Shown here in pieces: positions 5,906 to 13,583 of a DNA stretch of 13,829 nucleotides. The DNA comes from Clostridiaceae bacterium (lineage in GTDB: Bacteria; Bacillota_A; Clostridia; Acetivibrionales; Acetivibrionaceae), in contig JAAZCB010000645.1 of assembly GCA_012513545.1 (NCBI GenBank), positions 1-13,829 of the forward strand, in the 5' to 3' direction. The position numbers and the translations under genes are program-made. The notes below the pieces were generated by a model, which did not search any database, was not told where the DNA came from, and saw nothing but the letters and a program-made list of their open reading frames with translations. Each line of letters starts with the position of its first letter. Position 1 is the first letter of the stretch.

Positions 5906-6850
5906 CTACATTATTCCAAGAAGTACTCTTTTCAGAATTGAATAGTCTGTTGAGTTTAATTTTCCGTCTTCATTCATATCTGCATTAGCTGCATTAATTG
6001 AGCTGTCATCGACAAAATTTAACAGACGCCTTCTTAAAAGTGAATAATCGGTTGAATTAACCAAGCCGTCCGAGTTAACATCGCCTTTTTTACCCTGAGG
6101 AGGATTTGAAGGTGATATTGTAGGTGAAATTGTAGGTGATGGCGTATCTCCTGCGAGATCTTTTAATACATCGATTGTATACTTGTACCATAGTTTTGCA
6201 ATTTTAGAATAGCCGGACTCGCTTAAGTGCAAATTGTCATTGGAAATATCGGAATTTCTGTTAAAATCGATTTCGCTGAGCTTTACAAAGTGAATATTCT
6301 TGCCTTCACTAATCTTTTCCTGAACTACTCCGGGGATTACTGCATTATACTCCTTGATTTTTTCAGGCCATGGGTAATAATCAGCAACGAATAATGTAAC
6401 ATTCGGTTTATTCCTGAAAATCTGGTCTATCAGGTTACTAAGACCGGTTCTGTTAATATTGTTATTCAAAATTGTATCGTTTCCTCCGATCCAAAGGAAT
6501 ACAACATCAGGATTCTGAGTATTAAGCCAATTATCAATACCACCGGCTATCTGTGGAATGGTCCAGCCGGAATGGCCTTCATTATTCTTGTCGGGTAAAC
6601 TGTTCGGACCTCCGTATGATGAACCGACAAAGTCAATTGAGAGGCCTGCATCGGTTAAAAGCTTGTATAAATCGGTACGGTAAGATCCCATATTGCCTCC
6701 CCCCATACCTTCGGTACAGGAGTCTCCAACAGGCATAATCTTCAATGTTTTTGAAGCTGCCGGGGACTCTGTAATCATCAAACCCATAACCATAGTGCTT
6801 ACCAGCACAGTCGATAATACTTTTGCTGCCAGTTTTCTTAGTTTGTACAT
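5906..6850 (-). CDS. Cellulosomal CE3-type acetyl xylan esterase with C-terminal dockerin
   Basis: Secreted 314-aa SGNH/CE3 esterase, predicted xylan deacetylase. The signal peptide is about residues 1-33 (ESPAASK). The catalytic domain runs ~35-235: Ser44 in PVGDSCTEGM, Gly95 in EGHSGWT, Asn124 in WIGGND, and Asp205/His208 in NDNLHLS. This pattern matches the C. thermocellum CE3 esterase family. A short Pro/Ser/Thr linker (236-253) precedes a type I dockerin (256-313) with loops DVNSDGLVNSTD and DMNEDGKLNSTD, both with the Ser-Thr cohesin-recognition pair. The start has an AGGAGGAG binding site directly upstream (6855-6864). It is paralogous to the larger esterase and has the same strand, but each seems to have its own transcription signals. 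It is divergent from the response regulator at 7114, with 263 bases between. I see no clear SigI-type promoter upstream. Confidence 0.93.
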   Translation of the reverse strand: MYKLRKLAAKVLSTVLVSTMVMGLMITESPAASKTLKIMPVGDSCTEGMGGGNMGSYRTDLYKLLTDAGLSIDFVGSSYGGPNSLPDKNNEGHSGWTIPQIAGGIDNWLNTQNPDVVFLWIGGNDTILNNNINRTGLSNLIDQIFRNKPNVTLFVADYYPWPEKIKEYNAVIPGVVQEKISEGKNIHFVKLSEIDFNRNSDISNDNLHLSESGYSKIAKLWYKYTIDVLKDLAGDTPSPTISPTISPSNPPQGKKGDVNSDGLVNSTDYSLLRRRLLNFVDDSSINAANADMNEDGKLNSTDYSILKRVLLGIM

Positions 6851-7113
6851 CTTATCTCCTCCTAATATAGATTATTTATAATATATGCCTTAGCCATAGC
6901 TGCCTAAAAAAATGCACAAAAATATTTCTGCCAAATTTTGAGTACATTTCTATTTTAAAAAAAGAACCTTAATCTTTTCTTAAAAAATAGAGTATAAAAA
7001 AATTTTTACCGAAAAGATGTAAAATGTATAAAAAATTTATAAGCTAATTCTATAAGAGTACTGTATAATAAAAGTATGGGTAGTGTTGGTGAAATAGTAC
7101 AGGTGGTGAAAAG

Positions 7114-7791
7114 ATGAGAATTTTGCTCGTAGAAGATGAAGTACATCTCTCGGAAGCTCTGGTATATACCTTAAAAAAAAACAATTACATAGTTGATGCG
7201 GTTAATGATGGGATAGAAGGCCTTCAAATGGCGGAAACAAGGATTTACAACGTTATTATCCTTGACAGGATGTTACCCGGGAAGGATGGACTAGAGGTTC
7301 TGATGGAACTAAGAAGACAGGGAATTGCAACGCCTGTTCTCATTTTAACTGCTAAGGACTCGGTAAAGAACAGGATTGAGGGTCTTGACAGCGGAGCAGA
7401 TGATTATATGACAAAGCCTTTTTCGAAAGATGAATTGCTGGCGAGAGTACGGGCTTTAGGAAGAAGGCAGACTGAAATAATTGTAAATGAAGAGATAAAT
7501 ATTGGAAACATTGGTTTTAATTCTTTAAAAGGAGAAATAAAAATAAACGATCAGACTATAAAACTGACGTCAAAAGAATCACAAATTTTGGAGATACTTG
7601 TTAAGAATAAAAACCTTGTGGTTTCAAAAGAACAGCTAATGGAGAAAATTTGGGGATTTCAATCGGATGTAGAGCTTAATAATATTGAAGTATATCTTTC
7701 ATATCTTAGAAAGAAGCTTTCAAAGTCAGACTGTGGAATCATGATTGAAACCATCCGGGCAAGGGGTTATTGCCTGAAGGAGGTAACATAA
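7114..7791 (+). CDS. OmpR/PhoB-family response regulator
   Basis: DNA-binding response regulator of 225 aa, partner of the kinase that follows. The receiver domain (1-115) has the acidic pair Glu7/Asp8, the phospho-acceptor Asp51 in VIILDRMLP, switch Thr79 in LILTAKD, and Lys101 in TKPFSKDE. The winged-helix DNA-binding domain (~125-225) shows LTSKESQILEILVKN, the recognition-helix region NIEVYLSYLRKKL and the closing wing IRARGYCLKE. The binding site AGGTGGTG at 7101-7108 sits 5 bases before ATG 7114. A TATAAT at 7064-7069 may be its -10 box, but I find no convincing -35. It ends one base before the kinase start codon. Its target cannot be read from sequence; the divergent esterase gene and its own promoter are candidates. 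Confidence 0.95.
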   Translation: MRILLVEDEVHLSEALVYTLKKNNYIVDAVNDGIEGLQMAETRIYNVIILDRMLPGKDGLEVLMELRRQGIATPVLILTAKDSVKNRIEGLDSGADDYMTKPFSKDELLARVRALGRRQTEIIVNEEINIGNIGFNSLKGEIKINDQTIKLTSKESQILEILVKNKNLVVSKEQLMEKIWGFQSDVELNNIEVYLSYLRKKLSKSDCGIMIETIRARGYCLKEVT

Positions 7792-7792
7792 T

Positions 7793-9010
7793 ATGTTCCG
7801 CAAGCTGAAAATCAAATTTATAATGACTAATGTTGTTACTTTGACAATTGTACTACTAATGATTTTTTCAGGAATGTACTTTTCAATGAAGGGTTTTCTT
7901 AAAATACAGGCGGATATGATACTTCATACCGTTGCAAATGATGAATTCTTAAATCCCAGTTTTAATAATGGACTGGTCAGATACTTTTTTACCAGGGTTG
8001 ATGCATCGGGAGAAATTATAGGTGATTCATCCAATATCAGCATTTCAAAGGAAGATATGGAGTCAATTAAAGAGAAAGTACTGGAAAGGAGTGTAAATGC
8101 CGGGAATGTTGTACATGACAAGTACAAATTTAAATATTTAAAGGTTTCCAAAGAGTATGGATTTATAATCGTATTTCTGGAATACAGTATAGAAGAGGAT
8201 ATGTTCAAACCGCTTATTATTACCAGTACTTTCATTGGCTTATTATCTATCGGACTGGTTTTTGTAATAAGTCTTTTCCTTGCCAATAAAGCTGTACGTC
8301 CAATAAAAACCTCCTGGGAGAAGCAGGCTGTTTTTATTGCAGATGCATCGCATGAGCTCAGGACACCCCTTGCAGTGGTAACTTCCAATCTGGAAATAGT
8401 GCTGGAAAATGAAAATGAAACAGTTGGCAGCCAGAGCAAGTGGCTTGGAAATATCCAAAGCGAATTGGAACGCATGAGAAAACTTGTGGATGATTTACTG
8501 TTTCTTGCCAGAGCAGATGCTGAAGGTGAAATGCCCAAGGAGCATTTTGATCTAAGCGCCTTGTTGAATAAAGTTTACAATGCTTTTATGCCTCTTGCTC
8601 AAAAGAAAGGCCTAAAATTGTTTTTGGATGCAAAAGATAAAAATATTCTCTACGGTAACGAATTCCGGATTAAGCAGCTTATAACAATATTATTGGACAA
8701 TGCAATTAAATATACCGATAGCGGAGGAAATATCGAACTGAAACTCGAAGCAGGTGCGAGCACTTTCCAATTGGCCGTAAGAGATACAGGTGAAGGTATT
8801 CCTAAAGAGCATATCCGGAAGATTTTTGACAGGTTCTACAGAATTGATAAATCGCGTTCAAGGAGTTTTGGAGGCTCAGGGTTGGGCCTGGCTATTGCCA
8901 AATGCATAGTAGATGAACACAAGGGAACCATCAGCGTAGTTAGTGAAGTGTCCAAAGGAAGTGTGTTTACAGTATCCCTTCCTGTTGAGAACAGCAGAAA
9001 GATAACATAA
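7793..9010 (+). CDS. Membrane sensor histidine kinase
   Basis: Orthodox kinase of 405 aa that should phosphorylate the regulator encoded just upstream. Two transmembrane segments (about 10-32 and 140-163) flank a small external domain of roughly 105 residues. There is almost no HAMP: the second membrane segment is followed after about 24 residues by the phospho-acceptor His187 in ASHELRTPL. The HisKA helices run 178-245. The ATPase domain carries the N box (Asn303 in LLDNAIKYT), G1 DTGEGIP (331-337), the F box FDRFYR (345-350) and G2 GGSGLGLAIAK (360-370). The binding site GAAGGAGG lies inside the end of the regulator gene and start codon ATG 7793 is one base after its stop, so the pair forms an operon. 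The ligand is unknown. Confidence 0.95.
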   Translation: MFRKLKIKFIMTNVVTLTIVLLMIFSGMYFSMKGFLKIQADMILHTVANDEFLNPSFNNGLVRYFFTRVDASGEIIGDSSNISISKEDMESIKEKVLERSVNAGNVVHDKYKFKYLKVSKEYGFIIVFLEYSIEEDMFKPLIITSTFIGLLSIGLVFVISLFLANKAVRPIKTSWEKQAVFIADASHELRTPLAVVTSNLEIVLENENETVGSQSKWLGNIQSELERMRKLVDDLLFLARADAEGEMPKEHFDLSALLNKVYNAFMPLAQKKGLKLFLDAKDKNILYGNEFRIKQLITILLDNAIKYTDSGGNIELKLEAGASTFQLAVRDTGEGIPKEHIRKIFDRFYRIDKSRSRSFGGSGLGLAIAKCIVDEHKGTISVVSEVSKGSVFTVSLPVENSRKIT

Positions 9011-9040
9011 AACCAGCCGTCTGCAGCTGGTTTAACTTTT
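9010..9040. terminator. Terminator between convergent kinase and wecG genes
   Basis: AAACCAGC (9010-9017) pairs perfectly with GCTGGTTT (9026-9033) around an 8-base loop, followed by AACTTTT on the plus strand and by TTTTATG on the minus strand. It sits immediately after the kinase stop and overlaps the end of the minus-strand transferase gene, so it probably works in both directions, though the T tracts are short. Confidence 0.65.
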
Positions 9041-9772
9041 AATTAGCCTGTACTTTTTGGCTATCACAAGAAGTATAAATCTTGGAAGGTCGAGCATCCT
9101 TACAAAGCGCCAGGGTTCCTTATAAAGCCGGAATAACCATTCGAGATTGTGCTTTATGAAAAAATCAGGTGCACGTTCCGCTTTTCCGGCAAGAACATCA
9201 AAAGTTCCGCCTACTCCGATACAAACCTTTACATTAAGCTGGTTTTTGTTTTTATGAATCCATTTTTCCTGCCTTGGTGCCCCAAGGGCCACAAGAAGGA
9301 TATCCGTTCCCGAGGAATTTATCATATTGAGTATTTCTTCTTCCTCTTCACTTTTAAAGTATCCGTTTCTTACTCCGGATATTTCAATGTTTATGTTTCT
9401 TTTATGAAGATTTTCTATAGCTTCTTCTGCGATACCCGGCTTACCTCCAAAGAAAAAGAATTTTACTCCCTTGTCTGATACCGAATTGAAAAGGTTTCCC
9501 GTAAGATCAAACCCGGCAACCCTCTCTTTTAAAGGCGTATTAAGTATTTTTGATGCAAGTACTACTCCTGCCCCGTCCGGGACAAGCAAATCAGCCTGAC
9601 GCAGTATTTCTTTTAGTTGAGGGTCTCTCTGAGCCTCCATCATAATTTCTGCATTTGGGGTATAAACGGTATTGAGTTTATCTGAAGAAAGGAATACTTC
9701 CAGGAACTTCAATGCCTCGGGCATTGAAACATTATCAACGGGTATTCCAAGTATGTCTACAGTATTACGCAT
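9032..9772 (-). CDS. WecG/TagA/CpsF family glycosyltransferase
   Basis: Transferase of 246 aa that in this family adds N-acetylmannosamine(-uronic acid) to undecaprenyl-PP-GlcNAc, an early step of wall polymer assembly at the cytoplasmic face. Family motifs in order: VYTPNAEI (Asn40), LLVPDGAGV (Asp66, the likely catalytic residue by analogy with TagA), RVAGFDL, FFFFGGKPG, VALGAPRQEKWI (163-172), GVGGTFDVLAG, RAP and LEWLFRL. ATG 9772 is chosen: AAAGGAG at 9787-9781 lies 8 bases before it. The frame is open further to 9826, but that extension overlaps the upstream gene and has no binding site. It begins 13 bases after the GT4-CsaB gene, so the two are one operon. The exact sugar is inferred from the family. 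Confidence 0.92.
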   Translation of the reverse strand: MRNTVDILGIPVDNVSMPEALKFLEVFLSSDKLNTVYTPNAEIMMEAQRDPQLKEILRQADLLVPDGAGVVLASKILNTPLKERVAGFDLTGNLFNSVSDKGVKFFFFGGKPGIAEEAIENLHKRNINIEISGVRNGYFKSEEEEEILNMINSSGTDILLVALGAPRQEKWIHKNKNQLNVKVCIGVGGTFDVLAGKAERAPDFFIKHNLEWLFRLYKEPWRFVRMLDLPRFILLVIAKKYRLIKS

Positions 9773-9785
9773 ATTTCCTGCTCCT

Positions 9786-12020
9786 TTAATTTCTATTTTC
9801 CATAAGCTCAATAGCAAGGGAGGCATTTTTTTGAGCTTTTTTCTTTAGTTCGATAGTGACAGCTTCAAGGTCCTCCCTGATTTTTTGCCTTTGTGTCCAG
9901 ATTTCATCCATTAATATTTTGAATTTTTCAAAATCCAGATCACTTATATGACCGGCGGATATCTGGTTGACGTATTGCAAAAAGCCTTCAACCTTAGGTT
10001 CATAAACTATGCCTACTATTGGAATGCCGAGACTTGCAGCAAAAATCAATGCATGAAGTCTCATTCCTATTAGAACCTGCGTTTTTCCAATTATTCCAAG
10101 CATTTCTGATACCCTGGGCTTATTTTTTATTACATAACCCTTGCCTTTCATTTTTGAGAGTACATTTTCGGCTATTGCGAGATCTCCCGGATAATGCATT
10201 GGAATAAACAAAGGCTTGATGTTGTATTTATCTATTATGTAGTCTGCAATTTGAGCGATAGTTTCAACATATTTTTCATGACCTGACCATTTTCTTACGG
10301 AGAACCCTATAAAATTATCGTTAGTGTCAATTCCTTCTGACAATAACAATCTGTTAATGTGTTCTTCGTTACAGGGTTCGATTGTAAGTGCAGGGTCAGC
10401 TGTTACAATAACTTTGGGTTTGTTTATTTTCAGGTTTTTGAGTTCAACAAGGGAAAGTTCTTCCCTTAGCGTAATTATGTCAACCTTGTTCACTATGCTG
10501 GTTGTAAGTCTGCGGTTCGCTTCTCTTTTTAAAGGACCTATACCGTTGGCATAAATCATAACCTTCATACCCAGCTTTTTAGCCATCCATATCATTAAGA
10601 GATAGTATATGAGTGATCGTGTGCTGGTATTGTCCTGAATAAGGCTTCCCCCGCCATTAATAAAAAGCCTGGTTTTTTTCATTACTCTCATAATGTGAAA
10701 AACATTGAATCTGTTGATTGAGTCAACATCATAAACATGCCTTGTTTCAAGAGGACTTCTGGATAAAACCGTTATTCTTATATCCTTGTCATGCATGCGA
10801 AGGTTATCGATGATTGCTTTGAGCATGGCGTCGTCACCTATGTTGTTGAAGCCGTAATATCCTGAGATAATTGCGTCAAAGCGGTTCTTTGAGTTTGAAA
10901 TCTTATGTTCCCTGATTAGAATAGTTTCATATATTCCGAGCTGTGTCCTGCACATGCTTTCAAGAGAAAACTGGCGGCTGGCCTTTTCATATATTTTAAG
11001 ACCCATGTCTTCCCGGAGCTGTTTATCTCCTGCCAACGCGAGCAAATGCCCGGCAAAGGCTCTGTAATCTCCGGGCTTGAACAGAAAGCCGTTAACACCG
11101 TTTTCTATAAGATCGGATATTCCACCTACATTACTGCTGACGGTAGCCTTTTTGAAGAGTGTACCTTCAAGAATGGCGTATGGGAAGCTTTCGCTTAAGG
11201 AGGTCAATACGTTTATGTCTATGCTGTTTACAAATTCTAAAGGCTCATTTATAAAGCCGAGGAAGAAAACCTTGCCGTTAAGCCCAAGGGATGCCGCTTT
11301 TCGCTCTAAGGACTTTCTCTCGCTCCCGTCCCCTGCTATCAGAAATTTAACATAAGGGTTTTTTTCTGCAACAATTTTTGCAGCCTGAAGGAAGGTACCA
11401 AGACCTTTAACAGGATCAAGACGTGCAAGAATTCCAACTATGATGTCGCTGTCATTAAAGTCTAGGTTGTACTTTGATAAAAACTCCTTTTTGGTAAGAG
11501 TAAGCTTTTTATTATTAAAATCTATACCATTATACACGGTGAAAATGTTTGACGGACTGAACCTTCTCTTTATCAGCATTTCTTTGAAATTCCTGGATAC
11601 GCCGATGTAATAATCTATAAATCTTAAAGCCAATGTATTAACAAGGCCAAAAGAAAACATTTTAAATAGGTTCTGCAGATAATCAAGTCTGTAATCGCTG
11701 TGTACAGTAGTAACTATAGGAAGACCGGTTGCCTTTTTTATGTATACTGCAATCATATTCGCCTTGGCTCCATGTGAGTGGATAAGCTCATAGCCTTCTT
11801 TTTCAATTATTTCCAGGACCATTCTTATGTCAGTGAAGATGGTACCTGTCCTGACTATTTCAACATTTATACCCATCTTTCCTGCATCATCTGCAAAGGC
11901 ACCTGTTCTTAAACTGATGAGCTTAGCGTCAATATGCTTTCCCAACTCTTTTATGAGTGAAAGTACATGACTTTTTGCTCCGCCTATGTCGCCTCCGCCG
12001 ATTATATGAAGAACTTTCAT
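9786..12020 (-). CDS. csaB: Fusion of GT4 glycosyltransferase and CsaB-type polysaccharide pyruvyl transferase
   Basis: Bifunctional protein of 744 aa for secondary cell-wall polymer synthesis. Residues 1 to ~370 are a GT-B fold GT4 transferase: MKVLHIIGGGDIGGAKSHV, HSHGAKAN, GILARLDPVKG, LIAGDGSE, and the ESFPYAILEG signature (~277-286) followed by GGISDLIENGVNG. Residues ~381-735 are a CsaB domain: DAIISGYYGFNNIGDDAML, LFINGGGSLIQD, YANGIGPL, VTADPALTI, PMHYPGD and IGMRLHALIFAASLG with His656. CsaB adds pyruvate ketals that SLH domains recognise. ATG 12020 is chosen because AAAGGGG sits 8 bases upstream and the promoter places the transcript start near 12041, so the ATG at 12047 would not be transcribed. 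The join near residue 375 is continuous, with no frameshift sign. The gene is followed 13 bases later by wecG. Confidence 0.93.
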   Translation of the reverse strand: MKVLHIIGGGDIGGAKSHVLSLIKELGKHIDAKLISLRTGAFADDAGKMGINVEIVRTGTIFTDIRMVLEIIEKEGYELIHSHGAKANMIAVYIKKATGLPIVTTVHSDYRLDYLQNLFKMFSFGLVNTLALRFIDYYIGVSRNFKEMLIKRRFSPSNIFTVYNGIDFNNKKLTLTKKEFLSKYNLDFNDSDIIVGILARLDPVKGLGTFLQAAKIVAEKNPYVKFLIAGDGSERKSLERKAASLGLNGKVFFLGFINEPLEFVNSIDINVLTSLSESFPYAILEGTLFKKATVSSNVGGISDLIENGVNGFLFKPGDYRAFAGHLLALAGDKQLREDMGLKIYEKASRQFSLESMCRTQLGIYETILIREHKISNSKNRFDAIISGYYGFNNIGDDAMLKAIIDNLRMHDKDIRITVLSRSPLETRHVYDVDSINRFNVFHIMRVMKKTRLFINGGGSLIQDNTSTRSLIYYLLMIWMAKKLGMKVMIYANGIGPLKREANRRLTTSIVNKVDIITLREELSLVELKNLKINKPKVIVTADPALTIEPCNEEHINRLLLSEGIDTNDNFIGFSVRKWSGHEKYVETIAQIADYIIDKYNIKPLFIPMHYPGDLAIAENVLSKMKGKGYVIKNKPRVSEMLGIIGKTQVLIGMRLHALIFAASLGIPIVGIVYEPKVEGFLQYVNQISAGHISDLDFEKFKILMDEIWTQRQKIREDLEAVTIELKKKAQKNASLAIELMENRN

Positions 12021-12047
12021 ATTAAATCCCCTTTCCATGACTATCAC

Positions 12048-12076
12048 ATTATAGCATATAGCTTAAGTGGCTGCAA
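12048..12076 (-). promoter_or_regulatory. Sigma-A promoter of the csaB-wecG operon
   Basis: On the minus strand TTGCAG (12076-12071) and a perfect TATAAT (12053-12048) are separated by exactly 17 bases. The predicted start near 12041 lies about 20 bases before ATG 12020 and settles the choice of start codon. Confidence 0.7.
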
Positions 12077-12201
12077 TTACAGTGAGTAATGCTTTCTTAT
12101 GCCAGATTGACAGTAAATTGCATCATTTCGGATGAACACTATATTAAATGGGAAAAATAAATCTAAATATATCTATTATTTTGGTTTTTTTGAGGTAAAA
12201 T

Positions 12202-13104
12202 ATGAGTTCCAATGATAAAGTTAAAAGTATCAAGGATTATTTAATGATTGTACTTGGTTCATTTTTGACGGCAATATCAATAAATGTTTTCCTTGTACCT
12301 TACAAGATTGCACCGGGTGGTGCGAGTGGTATAGCTACAGTTTTGTATTATCTTAGCAATGAAAGGCTTTCGATGGGTCTTACCATGCTTGCTCTTAATG
12401 TGCCTTTGTTTTTGCTCGGTATCCGCTTTATAGGAAAGAAGTTCATATTGAGGACTCTGTTTTCAACGATTTTCTTATCATTGGCAATTGATATGTCTCT
12501 TCCGGTCACAAATCATTTTATAGAAAATTATGTTTTGAAACTACAGGGAAATTCCTATGGCCCCGATATTTTACTCTATTCCATATTCGGCGGCTTTATA
12601 ATGGGAGCAGGCTTAGGACTTGTATTCAGGTCTGGAGCTACGACAGGAGGTACTGACCTTGCAGCAAGGATTGTACATCACCTTATACCCTCACTTACGA
12701 TAGGGCAGTCGCTGCTGCTTATTGATACAGGTGTTATTCTGTTTGCAGCAGTTGTTTTTGAAAGCTTTCAGCTTGCCTTATACGCTATTGTAAGCTTGTT
12801 TATAAGCTCGAAGATTATTGACACCATACTTGAGGGAGTTAATTTTGCCAAAGCTCTCTTTATCATATCCGACTATTCTGATGAAATAGCAAAAAGGATA
12901 TTGAATGACCTCGACAGAGGAGTTACTTCATTAAAAGGAACAGGATGCTACACAGGTAACGATAAAAACGTACTTCTATGCGTGGTTCATAGGGGACAAC
13001 TGCCAATATTAAAAAGAATAGTGAGCGATGTTGATAAAAAGGCCTTTATTATATTAACAGACATCAGGGAGGTTTTAGGTGAAGGCTTTAAGACATATGA
13101 ATAA
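12202..13104 (+). CDS. YitT family integral membrane protein (DUF2179 C-terminus)
   Basis: Membrane protein of 300 aa of the YitT family; its transport or sensing role is not established. About six hydrophobic segments cover residues 13-210 (around 13-33, 57-75, 82-98, 122-142, 166-186 and 190-207). The paired family motifs are visible: VPYKIAPGGASGIA (32-45) after the first segment, and FRSGATTGGTDL (142-153) in the second half, consistent with an internal duplication. Residues ~215-297 form the soluble DUF2179 domain (KALFIISDYSDEIA, GVTSLKGTGCYTG, VLLCVVHRGQL, FIILTDIREVLGEGF). TGAGGT at 12191-12196 precedes the ATG by 5 bases. The gene ends in tandem TAA stops. It is divergent from the csaB operon, with about 180 bases between, and monocistronic as far as visible. 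Confidence 0.93.
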   Translation: MSSNDKVKSIKDYLMIVLGSFLTAISINVFLVPYKIAPGGASGIATVLYYLSNERLSMGLTMLALNVPLFLLGIRFIGKKFILRTLFSTIFLSLAIDMSLPVTNHFIENYVLKLQGNSYGPDILLYSIFGGFIMGAGLGLVFRSGATTGGTDLAARIVHHLIPSLTIGQSLLLIDTGVILFAAVVFESFQLALYAIVSLFISSKIIDTILEGVNFAKALFIISDYSDEIAKRILNDLDRGVTSLKGTGCYTGNDKNVLLCVVHRGQLPILKRIVSDVDKKAFIILTDIREVLGEGFKTYE

Positions 13105-13119
13105 TAAGTATGCTAAACG

Positions 13120-13221
13120 TCAAAATCTGCCAGGTCGTGTTTGCTTGTTCTCCTGCTGTGCCTGTACCACTTGTGCCCATTGCGACAATCGGTATTCGAC
13201 TGTAACTTTTTGTGTATCCTT
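13120..13221 (-). pseudogene. Remnant of IS66-family tnpA
   Basis: On the minus strand a 34-residue frame contains VEYRLSQWAQVVQAQQE, which resembles the N-terminus of IS66-family accessory protein TnpA (typical form YRLxQWxxII/VxxxxxSG). After KQT the similarity stops and a TGA follows at 13122-13120. The codon where ATG would be expected, before DTQKVTVEY, is AAG. Only about 30 of roughly 100 or more residues remain, so the gene is dead. It lies within 20 bases of the yitT stop. Recognition is from memory of the family, not a search. Confidence 0.5.
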
Positions 13222-13259
13222 ACAACCACTCCACTTTCTAGTTAAAAAAGTTTGCTTAC
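13120..13259 (-). mobile_element. Truncated end of an IS66-like insertion sequence
   Basis: Read on the minus strand the element would start with GTAAGCAAAC at 13259; IS66-family inverted repeats commonly begin GTAAGC. The tnpA remnant begins about 40 bases inside, the normal distance. The other end, tnpB and tnpC are missing, so no target duplication can be checked. Confidence 0.4.
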
Positions 13260-13269
13260 CTTTTTAACT
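13240..13269. repeat. Inverted repeat spanning the IS66-like end
   Basis: AGTTAAAAA (13240-13248) is the perfect reverse complement of TTTTTAACT (13261-13269) around a 12-base loop. It straddles the presumed element boundary at 13259. It could act as a terminator for yitT, or be coincidental in AT-rich DNA. Confidence 0.4.
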
Positions 13270-13308
13270 GTGTTTATTGTGACGGAATTCATCACAAAAT
13301 AATTTTAA

Positions 13309-13573
13309 ATTATCCTTGACTACCATATAAAATTACACCATTCTCAAACTACTGTTGTAGTCTATCTCCCGCGAGCACGCGAAAAGAAAGTAATTGATGC
13401 TATAGTGTCTACTGGATTATATGGCTACAAATCATACTGGTTAGGGCCATGCTTCTTTATTGATCCTCCACGATGTGGACCAAGGCGATAGTCGTACACG
13501 TGCTGTGGAAGCTATGCAGAAGGTCTTATCTGAAGCCGGATATGATACACTAATATATTATCAAATGGATTGA
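13309..13573 (+). pseudogene. Frame-broken coding fragment, family not recognised
   Basis: Two overlapping open stretches look like one interrupted gene. Frame A (13309-13491) reads VVVYLPRAREKKVIDAIVST and GLYGYKSYWLG, then degenerates into Pro/Cys/Arg-rich sequence and stops. Frame B, one base on, is closed at 13442-13444 and then reads HASLLILHDVDQGDSRTRAV and LSEAGYDTLIYYQMD to a stop at 13571-13573. Joining them near 13445 gives an ordinary-looking globular protein end of about 88 residues. No start codon with a binding site is seen for frame A, so the 5' part is lost, perhaps through the insertion event to its left. I cannot assign a function. Confidence 0.4.
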
Positions 13574-13583
13574 GGTGAGTTGA

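Noticed and set aside
7036..7069. Promoter for the two-component operon at TATAAT 7064-7069
   Set aside because: No acceptable -35 hexamer at 16-18 bases upstream; kept only as a note in the regulator entry.
7924..8538. 204-codon minus-strand frame inside the kinase gene
   Set aside because: It is antisense to the HisKA and sensor regions of a canonical kinase, with no initiation signal.
9149..9478. 109-codon plus-strand frame inside wecG
   Set aside because: It is antisense to conserved WecG motifs and has an Phe/Tyr/Ser-rich chance composition.
12107..12145. TTGACA at 12107-12112 with TATATT at 12140-12145 as a yitT promoter
   Set aside because: The 27-base spacing is far too long and no other -10 box fits the TTGACA.
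13079..13267. 62-codon plus-strand frame after yitT
   Set aside because: It overlaps the yitT end and runs antisense through the IS66-like tnpA remnant; Cys-rich product without a binding site.
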